A DNA stretch of 63,685 bases from Streptomyces cellostaticus (GCF_001513965.1 NZ_KQ948021.1:14852-78536), one strand, 5' to 3'; positions 42,808-51,484 are shown, counted from the stretch's first letter. The notes: a model not told the origin generated them from the sequence alone. Numbers and translations are program-made.

Positions 42808-43233
42808 GTGAACCCCGTCGTGCACAGGACCCTGGTGGTGCAGCTCCGGGCGGACGGTACGGGCCGGTGTCCGGTGCTCGCCCATCTGAGCTACGGCGCC
42901 GACGACCCGTTCGCCGTCACCGCCGTGTTCGGCCACGACGGTCATGTGCTGGCCCGGTGGCGGCTGGACCGCACGATGCTCGCCGACGGCCTGACCGGTC
43001 CGGTCGGCGTCGGTGACGTGCGGCTGCGTCCGGTGGCCACCGGGATGTGGCGGGAGCTGCGCATGGACTTCCTCGGGGACGCCCGGCCGGACGGCAGCCG
43101 GCACCACGCGGTGGTGTTCGCCTGGGCGCCCGCGGTCGCCGCGTTCCTGCGCGAGACCCACGCGGTGGTGGCTCCCGGGCAGGAGGAGGTACCGGTCGAC
43201 ACGTTGCTCGCTCAGATCCTCAGCGCGGGCTGA
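42808..43233 (+). CDS. SsgA-like protein (SALP), sporulation/cell division factor
   Basis: A 141-residue protein of typical SALP length. It follows the SsgA/SsgB pattern: a central DDPFAVTAVFGHD stretch (the DPYAVRL element), WRLDRTMLADGLTGPVGVGD and a C-terminal FLRETHAVVAPGQEE helix. SALPs are restricted to sporulating actinomycetes and direct septum placement and spore wall remodelling, with SsgB recruiting FtsZ. Which SALP this is cannot be settled here. GTG 42808 is chosen because GGAGG lies seven bases upstream; an ATG at 42778 is open but would coincide with the predicted transcription start. Confidence 0.88.
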   Translation: MNPVVHRTLVVQLRADGTGRCPVLAHLSYGADDPFAVTAVFGHDGHVLARWRLDRTMLADGLTGPVGVGDVRLRPVATGMWRELRMDFLGDARPDGSRHHAVVFAWAPAVAAFLRETHAVVAPGQEEVPVDTLLAQILSAG

Positions 43234-43311
43234 GTAGCGGTACTCATGCCGCGCCCGCCGGCCGGCGCCACGATGGGGCTCCTTCTGAGTTCACAGGCAA
43301 GGAGCCCCGCC

Positions 43312-43965
43312 ATGACCGCAGTGCACCCCGCCCCGCGTCCCGCGCCGCGCCGCGTGCCGCCCGCTCTGTTCGCGGGCGTGGCGGCCGTGGGCCTCGCCGT
43401 GTCGGCGTGGGACGTGCACGACCGCACGACCTGGTTCCTGGAGACGGTCTGGGCGCTGGCCGGGCTGCCCCTGGCGGTGCTGGTGTGGCGCCGCTTCCCG
43501 CTGACCGGACTGCTGTGCGGGCTGCTGTCCGTGCACGCCCTGGTCCTCGCGGTCGGCGGTCACTACACGTACGCGCAGGTACCGGCGGGCGACTGGGTAC
43601 GGGACACCTTCGGCCTGTCCCGCAATCCGTACGACCGGTTCGGGCACCTGATGCAGGGCTTCGTCCCGGCCGTGCTGGTCCGTGAACTGCTCAGCCGTAC
43701 CTCGCCGCTGCGCGGCAGCCGCTGGCTGGCCCCGCTCACCGTGTGCGCCTGCCTCGCCTTCAGCGCCTGCTTCGAACTGCTGGAGTGGGCGGCCGCCGAG
43801 ATCGGCGAGCACAGCGCGGACGCGTTCCTCGCCACCCAGGGCGATGTGTGGGACACCCAGTGGGACATGTTCTGCGCGCTGATCGGCGCCGTCCTGTCGC
43901 TGCTGCTGCTCAGCAGGGCGCACGACCGTCAGCTGGCGGCTCTCGAGGCCGGCACCGCCGGCTAG
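43312..43965 (+). CDS. DUF2238 (YjdF-like) integral membrane protein
   Basis: A 217-residue membrane protein with about six hydrophobic helices. DUF2238 hallmarks are YDRFGHLMQGFVPAVLVREL, FSACFELLEWAAAEIG and TQGDVWDTQWDMFCALIGAV, where conserved acidic, His and Trp residues face a likely common site. The biochemical function is unknown. ATG 43312 is preceded by AAGGAG eight bases upstream. It converges on the DUF6328 gene and their stop codons overlap. Confidence 0.9.
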   Translation: MTAVHPAPRPAPRRVPPALFAGVAAVGLAVSAWDVHDRTTWFLETVWALAGLPLAVLVWRRFPLTGLLCGLLSVHALVLAVGGHYTYAQVPAGDWVRDTFGLSRNPYDRFGHLMQGFVPAVLVRELLSRTSPLRGSRWLAPLTVCACLAFSACFELLEWAAAEIGEHSADAFLATQGDVWDTQWDMFCALIGAVLSLLLLSRAHDRQLAALEAGTAG

Positions 43966-44489
43966 CCGTTCGACCGGCTGGTGTGCCGTCGGCGCACCCA
44001 CAGCGGCAGCGCGTACCAGCACACCAGGTACCAGGCGACGACGGCCGCGACCAGCCACGGCACATAGTCGCCCTGTGTGGCCACCCGGAGGATCAGCAGC
44101 AGGGACGAGGTCATGGTGGCGAGCAGCAGAACCAGGCCGACCAACGTCATTCGGGCGGCGATCCGCACCGCCTGCGGCTTGACCCGGCGGCCGGCGACCA
44201 GGCGGTGCAGGGAGACCGGCCCGATGAGGGCACCGGTCGCGCAGGCGCCCAGGACGACCGTCACGATGTAAATGACCTGGTCGGTGTGGGCCAGCCTCGC
44301 GTACTTCGGCTGGAAGACGACGGTCAGCAGGAAGCCGAAGAGGATCTGCACGCCCGTCTGGGCCACCCGGACCTCCTGGATGAGCTCGCCCCACATCCGG
44401 TCGGCCCGCTCCTCCTCGGTCTCGTCGCGCCCCCTGCGCCGTCCCTCCTGCATCATGCGGTGTGGGTAACCGGCCGGACGCTCGTTCAA
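43962..44489 (-). CDS. DUF6328-like membrane protein
   Basis: A 175-residue protein with a charged N-terminus (RRRGRDETEEERADRMWGEL) and four transmembrane helices (for example GVQILFGFLLTVVF, VIYIVTVVLGACATGALIGP). This matches the actinobacterial DUF6328 family of unknown function. The open frame starts at a TTG (44489) without an RBS. ATG codons at 44456 and 44453 are alternatives, so the N-terminus is uncertain. The stop codons of this gene and DUF2238 share bases in CTAG. Confidence 0.82.
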   Translation of the reverse strand: MNERPAGYPHRMMQEGRRRGRDETEEERADRMWGELIQEVRVAQTGVQILFGFLLTVVFQPKYARLAHTDQVIYIVTVVLGACATGALIGPVSLHRLVAGRRVKPQAVRIAARMTLVGLVLLLATMTSSLLLILRVATQGDYVPWLVAAVVAWYLVCWYALPLWVRRRHTSRSNG

Positions 44490-44509
44490 ACGGTCGGCCC
44501 CGCCGGGTG

Positions 44510-45493
44510 CTACCAGCGCTGCTCGACCTGGTCCTTGATCCGGCGCTCGTACAGGTCACGGATCGCGGTGAACGTCTCCTCGGGCACCGGCGGGAGCTTG
44601 GCGGCGGCCGCGTTGGCGCGGGCCTGCTCCGGGGTGCGGGCGCCAGGGATGACCGTGGTCACGCCGGGCTGCTCAATGATCCAGCGCAGGGCCAGCTGCG
44701 CCGGGGTCCAGCCCTCGGGGGCGAGCGCGGCGAACTCGGCGGCTGCCTCGACGCCGGCCGCGTAGTCGACGCCGGAGAAGGTCTCGCCCTGGTCGAAGGC
44801 CTCGCCGTGCCGGTTGTAGGTGCGGTGGTCGTCGGCCGCGAAGACCGTGTCCTTGGTGTACTTGCCCGACAGCAGGCCGGAGGCGAGGGGCACGCGCGCG
44901 ATGATGCCGACGCCCGCCTCCCGCGCGGCCGGGAGCACCCCGTACAGGGGCTTCATGCGGAACGGGTTGAGGATGATCTGCACGCTCGCCACGTTCGGCC
45001 GGGCGATCGCGGTCAGCGCCTCGGCGCAGGTCTCCACGCTCACGCCGTACGCCGCGATGCGTTCCTCCGCCACCAGGGTGTCGAGGGCGTCGAACACCTC
45101 GCCCGAGGAGTAGACGGGGGTGGGCGGGCAGTGCAGCTGCACCAGGTCGAGGCGGTCGACGCCAAGGTTGCGGCGGGACCGGTCGTTCCAGGCGCGGAAG
45201 TTGTCCAGGACGTAGTTCTCGGGGATCTGCTCGACCCGGCGGCCCATCTTGGTGCCCACCAGCACATGCAGATCGGGCCGGCCGCTCAGGAAGGCGGCGA
45301 TGGTCGACTCGCTGCGCCCGTCGCCGTACACGTCGGCCGTGTCGAAGAAGGTGACCCCCGACTCGGCGGCCGCCTCCAGGACGGACAGGGCCTCCTTGTC
45401 GTCCACCTCGCCCCAGTCGGCGCCCAGCTGCCATGTGCCGAGCCCGACGACCGATGCCCGCTGACCCGACCTGCCCATCACGCGTTCGTCCAT
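44510..45493 (-). CDS. Aldo/keto reductase
   Basis: A 327-residue TIM-barrel oxidoreductase. The catalytic tetrad is visible: Asp and Tyr in FFDTADVYGDGRSE, Lys in VLVGTKMGRR and His in DLVQLHCPPTP. The C-terminal NADPH site is VIPGARTPEQARANAAA. These reduce aldehydes and ketones with NADPH. It is divergent from the cholesterol-oxidase-like gene, and nothing indicates a joint pathway. The ATG start has no strong RBS. Confidence 0.92.
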   Translation of the reverse strand: MDERVMGRSGQRASVVGLGTWQLGADWGEVDDKEALSVLEAAAESGVTFFDTADVYGDGRSESTIAAFLSGRPDLHVLVGTKMGRRVEQIPENYVLDNFRAWNDRSRRNLGVDRLDLVQLHCPPTPVYSSGEVFDALDTLVAEERIAAYGVSVETCAEALTAIARPNVASVQIILNPFRMKPLYGVLPAAREAGVGIIARVPLASGLLSGKYTKDTVFAADDHRTYNRHGEAFDQGETFSGVDYAAGVEAAAEFAALAPEGWTPAQLALRWIIEQPGVTTVIPGARTPEQARANAAAAKLPPVPEETFTAIRDLYERRIKDQVEQRW

Positions 45494-45562
45494 GGCGTCA
45501 GTGTGTCATCCGGACCGGCATCCTGCGGAACAGGTCGCTCCGGCGGGAAGCCTGTGAGTTTT

Positions 45563-45618
45563 TCACCCACACGGGTGATAGGGGTCGACGAAAGGGCTGC
45601 TGCCGTAAAGCGGCCCTT
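45563..45618 (+). promoter_or_regulatory. Two inverted repeats upstream of the cholesterol-oxidase-like gene
   Basis: TCACCC (45563-45568) and GGGTGA (45573-45578) are perfect arms around ACAC. AAGGGCTGC (45592-45600) and GCGGCCCTT (45610-45618) match at 8 of 9 positions around nine bases. The second ends 11 bases before the GTG start and could act as an operator or leader hairpin. Confidence 0.45.
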
Positions 45619-45629
45619 AGCGTGAGTCC

Positions 45630-47363
45630 GTGATCGATCGTCCAGTGAGCAACTTCCCTTCGCCAAGCGGTGGTTCGGCCCCTGTCAGCCGCCGCGGCTT
45701 CCTGCGCACCGCCGCCGCGCTGGCTGCCGTACCCGTGCTGGTGGCAGCCGATCCCGCCCTCGCCGCGGCCGAACTCCCGCAGTTTCCGGCCGAGGTGGCG
45801 CTCTACCGCTCGGCGTACCGCAACTGGGTGGGCGAGATCACCGCAGACGGGCTGTGGGCCTGCGCGCCGACCACCCCAAAGCAGGTGCTCTCCGTCGTCA
45901 ACTGGGCGTGGCGCAGCGGGTGGCGGGTGCGCGCGCGGGGCCGCTCGCACGGCTGGTCACCGCTGACGATCACCGAGGGCACGACCGGGGACACCCCCGT
46001 CCTGCTGGTCGACACCGCGCCCCGGCTGACCGGTCTGGCACTGGACTCCGCGTCGGCGGTACGGGCCGGCGCGGGTGTCACGATGGAGGCCCTGCTCACC
46101 TTCCTGGAGGAGCACGGTCTCGGCCTCACCGCCACGCCCGCGCCCGGAGATCTGACGCTCGGCGGCGCCCTGGCGATCGACGCGCACGGCACCGCCGTTC
46201 CGGCCGACGGCGAGCGCCCGCCGGCCGGGACGACGTACGGCTCGCTGAGCAACCGGGTGCTGGAACTGACGGCCGTGGTGTGGGACGAGGGCAGCGGGGC
46301 CTACGTCCTGAGGACCTTCCGCCGTGCGGAGGCGGACTGTGCGGCGCTTCTCACCCACCTCGGCCGGTCCTTCGTCATCGAGGTGGTCCTGCGGGTCGGC
46401 CCGGACAGCAGCCTGCGCTGTGTCAGCCGCACCGACATCCCGGCCGGCGAACTGTTCGCGGCCCCGGGCTCCGGCGGGCGCACCCTGGACACGTTCCTGC
46501 GGCGCTCGGGCCGCGTCGAGGCGATCTGGTTCGCCTTCACCGAGCACCCGTGGCTGAAGGAGTGGAGCGTCGCCCCGGTCAGTCCGCTCACCTCACGGCA
46601 CGTCACCTCGCCGTACAACTACCCCTTCTCCGACAACGTACCGACCGTCGTGGCCGACCTGGCGGGGCGGATGGTCGCGGACGCGGCCTGGTACCTGGCG
46701 CCGGTGCTCGGCGGCGCACAGCTCGACGCGGCCTCCCTCGGGCTGGCGGCCACGCTGTCCGCCGATCTGTGGGGGCCGTCGAAGAACACCCTGCTGTACG
46801 TGCGGCCGACCACCCTGCGGGTGACGGCCAACGGGTACGCGGTTCTGACGGCGCGCGCAGAAGTTCAGCGCGTGGTGCACGAGTTCACCAGCCACTACCG
46901 CGAGCGGCTCGCCGCGTACGCGGCGCAGGGCCGCTTCCCGGTCAACGGCTCGGTGGAGATCCGGGTGACCGGGCTGGACGACCCGGCGGACTCCGGCGTC
47001 GAGGGCGCCCGCGCCCCGCTGCTGTCCGCGCTGCGGCCGAGCGGGGCCCGCCCCGAGTGGGACACCGCGGTCTGGCTGGACGTGCTGACCCTGCCGGGGA
47101 CTCCGTACGCGGAAGCGTTCCTGCGCGAGCTGGAGCGGTTCCTGCTCGGCACCTACGACGGCGGGTACGCCCTCGCGCGCGTGGAGTGGTCCAAGGGCTG
47201 GGCGTACACCGAGGACGCCGTCTGGAGCGACGCGCAGGTGCTGGGCACGGCCGTGCCCGGCTCGTTCGAGGCGGGCGTGTGGGAGCAGGCGGTCGAGGTT
47301 CTCGACCGCCTGGACCCGCACCGGGTGTTCGGCAACGGCTTCCTCGACCGTCTCCTGCGCTGA
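45630..47363 (+). CDS. Tat-exported flavoprotein, cholesterol oxidase type II-like (VAO family)
   Basis: A 577-residue enzyme. A twin-arginine signal (VSRRGFLRTAAALAAVPVLV) is followed by a PCMH-type FAD domain. The probable covalent FAD attachment is H107 in RARGRSHGWSP, as in the flavinylated cholesterol oxidase of Brevibacterium. GAGVTMEALLTFLEEHGLGL and LTLGGALAIDAHGTAVP are the FAD-binding continuation. The C-terminal half (LYVRPTTLRVTANGYAVLTA to the end) corresponds to the cholesterol oxidase substrate-binding domain. A sterol or other bulky alcohol substrate is inferred. The start is GTG. A convergent terminator follows. Confidence 0.87.
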   Translation: MIDRPVSNFPSPSGGSAPVSRRGFLRTAAALAAVPVLVAADPALAAAELPQFPAEVALYRSAYRNWVGEITADGLWACAPTTPKQVLSVVNWAWRSGWRVRARGRSHGWSPLTITEGTTGDTPVLLVDTAPRLTGLALDSASAVRAGAGVTMEALLTFLEEHGLGLTATPAPGDLTLGGALAIDAHGTAVPADGERPPAGTTYGSLSNRVLELTAVVWDEGSGAYVLRTFRRAEADCAALLTHLGRSFVIEVVLRVGPDSSLRCVSRTDIPAGELFAAPGSGGRTLDTFLRRSGRVEAIWFAFTEHPWLKEWSVAPVSPLTSRHVTSPYNYPFSDNVPTVVADLAGRMVADAAWYLAPVLGGAQLDAASLGLAATLSADLWGPSKNTLLYVRPTTLRVTANGYAVLTARAEVQRVVHEFTSHYRERLAAYAAQGRFPVNGSVEIRVTGLDDPADSGVEGARAPLLSALRPSGARPEWDTAVWLDVLTLPGTPYAEAFLRELERFLLGTYDGGYALARVEWSKGWAYTEDAVWSDAQVLGTAVPGSFEAGVWEQAVEVLDRLDPHRVFGNGFLDRLLR

Positions 47364-47372
47364 CCAGGGTCT

Positions 47373-47441
47373 GTCCGGCGGATCAGGCAGGTTCCAGGCA
47401 ACGGTGCCTCATCAGCGCGCTTCCGGCAGGATCCGCCGGAC
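47373..47441. terminator. Long inverted repeat, bidirectional terminator
   Basis: GTCCGGCGGATC (47373-47384) and GATCCGCCGGAC (47430-47441) are perfect 12-base inverted repeats enclosing 45 bases that contain a second small hairpin (AGGCA-ACGG-TGCCT, 47392-47409). It lies exactly between two convergent genes. Confidence 0.65.
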
Positions 47442-47446
47442 CGGCC

Positions 47447-48334
47447 CTAGACGTCGAAGTAGTGCCCCGCGTCGAGGTCCGCGAGGAGGCCGGGCTCGCG
47501 CGGCTCCCAGCCGAGGAGCCTGCGGGTCAGCGCGCTCGACGTCGGGTTGTCGACGCCGGCGAACCGGCCGAGCCAGCCGAAGTGGTCCTCGGCCTGTTCG
47601 GCGGGCACGCTGCCGACGGGCACACCGAGATGCCGGCCGATGACCGCGGCGATGTCCCGGAAGGGCACTCCTTCCTCGTCGTTCGCGTGCAGCCGGGTGC
47701 CGGCCGGCGCGGACTCCAGGGCCAGCCGGTACAGGCGGGCCGCGTCCAGCCGGTGGACGCCCGGCCAGCGGTTGGTGCCGTCGCCGAGGTAGGCCGCCAC
47801 GCCCTTCTCCCGGGCGATGTCGATCAGGCGCGGCACGAAGGCGTGGTCGCCCCGGCCGTGCACGGAGGCGGCGAGCCGCACCAGGGACACGCGCACCCCG
47901 CGCTCGGCCAGCGCGAGCGCGGCCTGCTCCGACGCGGTCCGGTGCAGGCCCGGGGCGGGCCCGTCCGCCTCGGTGATCACACCCTCCGCCCGGGCGATCG
48001 CCGTGCCGGAGGTGACCAGGAAAGGCTTGTGGGAGCCGGCCAGGGCGGCGCCGATCGCCTCGATGGCGCGCAGGTCGGTGGCGCCCGCGGCGTAGATGTC
48101 GGTGAAGTCGTGGATGAAGGCCAGGTGAACGACGCCGTCGGCCGCGGCCGCGGCGCGGGCCAGGCCTTCGGGGTCGTCCAGGCTGCCGCGGTGCGCCCCG
48201 GCTCCCGCCGACTTCAGCGAGGCCTCCGCCTCGTCCGAGCGGGCGAGGCCGACGACCTCGTGACCTGCGGCGACGAGTTCGGGAACCACGGCGGAACCGA
48301 TGAACCCCGTGGCACCGGTGACGAAAACACGCAT
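47447..48334 (-). CDS. NAD-dependent epimerase/dehydratase (extended SDR)
   Basis: A 295-residue atypical/extended SDR protein. The NAD(P) site is MRVFVTGATGFIGSAVVPEL, with an acidic or basic selector turn at VVGLARSDEA. Catalytic Ser/Thr is near VTSGTAIARA, but the usual YxxxK is replaced around LHRTASEQAALALAERGV, so activity is less certain than the fold. The C-terminal half resembles the NmrA/YwnB-type sugar epimerase group. Its promoter faces a divergent LysR gene across a dyad, and it is the probable target. ATG 48334 has GAGGAG upstream. Confidence 0.87.
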   Translation of the reverse strand: MRVFVTGATGFIGSAVVPELVAAGHEVVGLARSDEAEASLKSAGAGAHRGSLDDPEGLARAAAAADGVVHLAFIHDFTDIYAAGATDLRAIEAIGAALAGSHKPFLVTSGTAIARAEGVITEADGPAPGLHRTASEQAALALAERGVRVSLVRLAASVHGRGDHAFVPRLIDIAREKGVAAYLGDGTNRWPGVHRLDAARLYRLALESAPAGTRLHANDEEGVPFRDIAAVIGRHLGVPVGSVPAEQAEDHFGWLGRFAGVDNPTSSALTRRLLGWEPREPGLLADLDAGHYFDV

Positions 48335-48405
48335 GCTCGATGTACTCCTCGGCTGCTGGGCGGAAGTCACTCCATCGTTGGTGCGCGGCCGGACCCGCGT
48401 CCAAA

Positions 48406-48437
48406 GCCTGTTTCGCATGACGCAATGCAAAGCAGGC
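48406..48437. promoter_or_regulatory. LysR-type dyad between epimerase and LysR genes
   Basis: The halves GCCTGTTTCGCAT (from 48406) and ATGCAAAGCAGGC (to 48437) form an inverted repeat matching at 11 of 13-14 positions. It lies in the 167-base gap between the divergent epimerase and LysR genes, which is where a LysR regulatory site is expected. Confidence 0.6.
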
Positions 48438-48501
48438 ATCACCACAGGTCAACCCGGCTCTGTGCATTCGGGTGAGGCTCGCACGGCAGTACGCTCGAGG
48501 C

Positions 48502-49401
48502 ATGACCGACTCGGCCGCCCACGCGGATCTCGATCTTCGGCTGGTGCGGTACTTCACCGTCGTCGCCGAGCACCGGCACTTCGGGCGCGCCGCCACCGCC
48601 CTGCACATCACGCAGCCCTCCCTGAGCCGCCAAGTGCGGCGCCTGGAGCAGGCGTTGGGTGCCCGGCTGCTCGACCGCACCCCGCAGGGCACCCGGCTCA
48701 CCGAGGCCGGCGAGGTCTTCCTGCCCCGGGCCAGGGCGCTGCTGCGCGCCGCGTCCCAGGCCGGCGCCCTCGCCCGGGCCGCCGCCGCGCCCAGCCGCAT
48801 CACCGTCGGATTCACCACCGGCGTGTTCGTCACCCCGGCCGCGCGCGACCTGCGGCGCAGGTTCCCGGACGCCGACGTACGGACCGCGCATCTGCGCTGG
48901 CAAGAGGCGCGGGAGGCGCTGCTCGGCCACCGTGTGGACGCCCTTGTGGCCCGGCTGCCGTTCGCCACCGAGGGGCTGCGGGTGACGGTCCTCTACGACG
49001 AACCGCGCGTCGTGGTCGTCCCGCTCGACCACCGGCTGGCCAGCAAGGAGTCGGTCACCGTGGACGACATCGCCGACGAGCCCCTGCCCCGGGTCCCGGA
49101 CCGGCTGTGGGACGCGTTCTGGCGCATCGACCCCCGGCCGGACGGCAGCCCGGCTCCCGACGGCCCGTACGTGGACGACCTGGAGGACAAGTTCGAACTC
49201 GTCGCCTCCGGGCAGGCGGTGGCGATCGCGGCGGGGGTCCCCGGCATCCCCATCCGCCCCGGCCTCACCGCGATCCCCCTGCACGGCGTCGAACCGAGCC
49301 ATGTCGCGCTGGCGACCCGCGCGGGCGACAACCGCCGCCTGCTCACGGCGTTCCGCAGGTGCGCGGAGGCGCTGCTGACCGGCCCCGAGGCCGGGGGGTG
49401 A
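48502..49401 (+). CDS. LysR-family transcriptional regulator
   Basis: A 299-residue LysR protein. The winged helix spans residues about 10-70 (RLVRYFTVVAEHRHFGRAAT, ITQPSLSRQVRRLEQALGAR), and the effector domain includes RITVGFTTGVFVTPAARDLR. ATG 48502 is chosen with GAGG just upstream rather than the in-frame start at 48472. It diverges from the epimerase gene, with a shared dyad, and converges with the TetR gene at 49403 with one base between stop codons. Confidence 0.92.
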   Translation: MTDSAAHADLDLRLVRYFTVVAEHRHFGRAATALHITQPSLSRQVRRLEQALGARLLDRTPQGTRLTEAGEVFLPRARALLRAASQAGALARAAAAPSRITVGFTTGVFVTPAARDLRRRFPDADVRTAHLRWQEAREALLGHRVDALVARLPFATEGLRVTVLYDEPRVVVVPLDHRLASKESVTVDDIADEPLPRVPDRLWDAFWRIDPRPDGSPAPDGPYVDDLEDKFELVASGQAVAIAAGVPGIPIRPGLTAIPLHGVEPSHVALATRAGDNRRLLTAFRRCAEALLTGPEAGG

Positions 49402-49402
49402 C

Positions 49403-49999
49403 TCAGGTACCGGGCGTCAGCTGTTCCTGTACGGCGGGGCCGTAGCGGTCGGCGATGGTGTCGAGGTCGCTCGCGCGCAGGTGCGGTCCGCGCGCGATGC
49501 CGTACATGACGCCGAGGCCGACGAGGGCCGCGACGGCGAGCTCGGCGCGCAGGCCCGCGTCGGGGCCGGTGAGCCGGCCGGCCAGGCGTTCGGTGACCTG
49601 GGCGCGGAAGTTGGCGCGCAGGACGTCGCCGTGGTCGCCGTGCAGGGGCGCGAAGGCGATGCGCAGCAGCGGGTCGGTGCCGCGCTCGCGCTGGCTGGCC
49701 AGCACATGGCGGACCATGTGGCGGCCCAGCTGGGCCAGGGGCGCGGCGAGCAGGTCGTCCGCATCGGTGTCGAAGGACATCACGCGGGCGAAGAGAGCGT
49801 CCTTGTTGCCGAAGTACTTCAGGATCAACGGCGGGCTGACACCGGCCCGTTCGGCGACCGCCTTGAGGGTGATGTCGGCGTGCGCGTGCCGGGCCAGGAG
49901 ATGGCGGGCGGCCTTGAGGATGGCCGCCTTGGTGGCCTCGGCGTCACGGCGTGCGGGGGCGGGCTCCGCGGGGACGGGTGGGGTGGTCACGCTCCTCAT
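49403..49999 (-). CDS. TetR-family regulator of the MFS pump
   Basis: A 198-residue TetR protein with helix-turn-helix at residues about 20-65 (AILKAARHLLARHAHADITL, ERAGVSPPLILKYFGNKDAL) and a C-terminal ligand domain. Its ATG overlaps the MFS stop by four bases (ATGA), so pump and repressor are translationally coupled with the repressor downstream. Two GGTGAAT/ATTCACC palindromes upstream of the MFS gene are the likely operators, giving feedback control of both genes. Confidence 0.92.
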   Translation of the reverse strand: MRSVTTPPVPAEPAPARRDAEATKAAILKAARHLLARHAHADITLKAVAERAGVSPPLILKYFGNKDALFARVMSFDTDADDLLAAPLAQLGRHMVRHVLASQRERGTDPLLRIAFAPLHGDHGDVLRANFRAQVTERLAGRLTGPDAGLRAELAVAALVGLGVMYGIARGPHLRASDLDTIADRYGPAVQEQLTPGT

Positions 50000-51456
50000 G
50001 CTCCCTCCATCGCCTCGTCGCGGGCGCCCCGGGTGGCTTTCCGGGCGCGCCGCGCGTGTGCGGCGGGCTCGTCGCCCGGGATGGACAGGGCCGCGGCGCA
50101 GGCGGCGAGGGCGACCGCGCCCGCCATCGCGAACGCCAGCAGATAGCCGTGCAGCGTGGGCACCGGGACGGCGGCGACGGCGGCGCTGGAGACAGCCTGG
50201 CCGATGGTGCGCATCAGGACGTTGACGCCGTTGGCCGAGGCCGTCTGGCCGGCCGGGACGGCGCGCAGGATCAGCGTCGGCAGCGCGGAGTAGGCGAGGG
50301 TGGTGCCGGTCGCCACCACCGTGGCGCCCAGGATGATCATCCACAGGTCGCGGCTGTCGGCGATGCGGACCGCGTACCCGCAGGCGATGACGGCGGCGCC
50401 GAGGGCGAGGGTGATGCGCGGGCCGCGCGCGGCCGAGATACGGGCGGACAGCGGCGAGAGGAGCAGCATGGTGACGCCGCCGGGCAGCAGGCACAGGCCG
50501 GTGGCGACGATCGAGAGACCCAGGCCGTACCCGGTGGCCTTCGGCGCCTGCACCAGCTGGGCGGTCACGAGCGAGTTGGCGTAGAAGGCGAACCCGGTGA
50601 GCAGGGCCGCCACATGGGACAGTCCGACCCTCGGCCGGGTGACCAGGCGCAGGTCGACCAGTGGCCGCTCGGCGCGCAGTTGCTGCCACCACCACAGGGC
50701 GAGGACCACGGTGGCCGCGAGGAACAGCCCGAGGATCCGGGGGCTGCCCCAGCCCCACTGACCGCCCTGGGAGACGCCGAGCAGCAGACATATCAGCCCG
50801 GCGGCCAGGCCCAGCGCGCCGAGGACGTCGAAGCGGCCCGGCTCCCGCACCGGCGACTCCCCGACCGCCCACCACGTGGCCGTCACGCCCAGCCCGCCCA
50901 GGGCGCTGGTCAGCCAGAACATGGTGTGCCAGTCGGCGTACTGGACGACGAGGGCGGCGAGCGGCAGGCCGAGGGCGGCGCCGATGCCGACCGTGGAGCT
51001 CATCAGGGCCACCGCCGAGCCCCGGCGCTCGGGCGGGAGTTCGTCGCGCAGGATGCTGATCGACAGCGGGACGACGGAGGCGGCGGCGCCCTGGAGGGCG
51101 CGGGCGGTGATGAGCACGCCGATGTCGGAGGAGAGGGCGCACATCACCGAGCCGGCGGTCATCAGGGCAAGGGCGGCGGTGAGGACCCGGCGCTTGCCGT
51201 ACATGTCGCCGGCCCGGCCGAGCACGGGGGTGAGCACGGCTCCGGACAGCAGGGTGGCGGTGACCAGCCAGGAGACGGTGGCGGCCGATGCGCCGGTCAG
51301 CCGGGGCAGGTCCGGCAGGAGCGGGACGACCACGGTCTGCATGACCGCCATGAGGATGCCGCCCGACGCCAGCACGGGGATGGTGAGGCGGTCCCGCAGC
51401 CGGGGCGCGGGGGTGCCGGTGAGGGGCGGCTGGGACATCGGGTCCGGCTGGTCCAT
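49996..51456 (-). CDS. MFS drug exporter, DHA2-type (14 helices)
   Basis: A 486-residue membrane protein with about 14 hydrophobic helices. Motif A-like loop is GRAGDMYGKRRVLTAALALM, and the proton-transfer motif C is recognisable as TVGIGAALGLPLAALVV. It resembles actinobacterial EmrB/QacA efflux pumps. Start ATG 51456 has AGGAG six bases upstream; an ATG/ATA region further up overlaps operators. It is co-transcribed with its TetR repressor. The substrate is unknown. Confidence 0.92.
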   Translation of the reverse strand: MDQPDPMSQPPLTGTPAPRLRDRLTIPVLASGGILMAVMQTVVVPLLPDLPRLTGASAATVSWLVTATLLSGAVLTPVLGRAGDMYGKRRVLTAALALMTAGSVMCALSSDIGVLITARALQGAAASVVPLSISILRDELPPERRGSAVALMSSTVGIGAALGLPLAALVVQYADWHTMFWLTSALGGLGVTATWWAVGESPVREPGRFDVLGALGLAAGLICLLLGVSQGGQWGWGSPRILGLFLAATVVLALWWWQQLRAERPLVDLRLVTRPRVGLSHVAALLTGFAFYANSLVTAQLVQAPKATGYGLGLSIVATGLCLLPGGVTMLLLSPLSARISAARGPRITLALGAAVIACGYAVRIADSRDLWMIILGATVVATGTTLAYSALPTLILRAVPAGQTASANGVNVLMRTIGQAVSSAAVAAVPVPTLHGYLLAFAMAGAVALAACAAALSIPGDEPAAHARRARKATRGARDEAMEGA

Positions 51457-51484
51457 CGGCGCTCCTGCGGGCGGCACGAAACGA

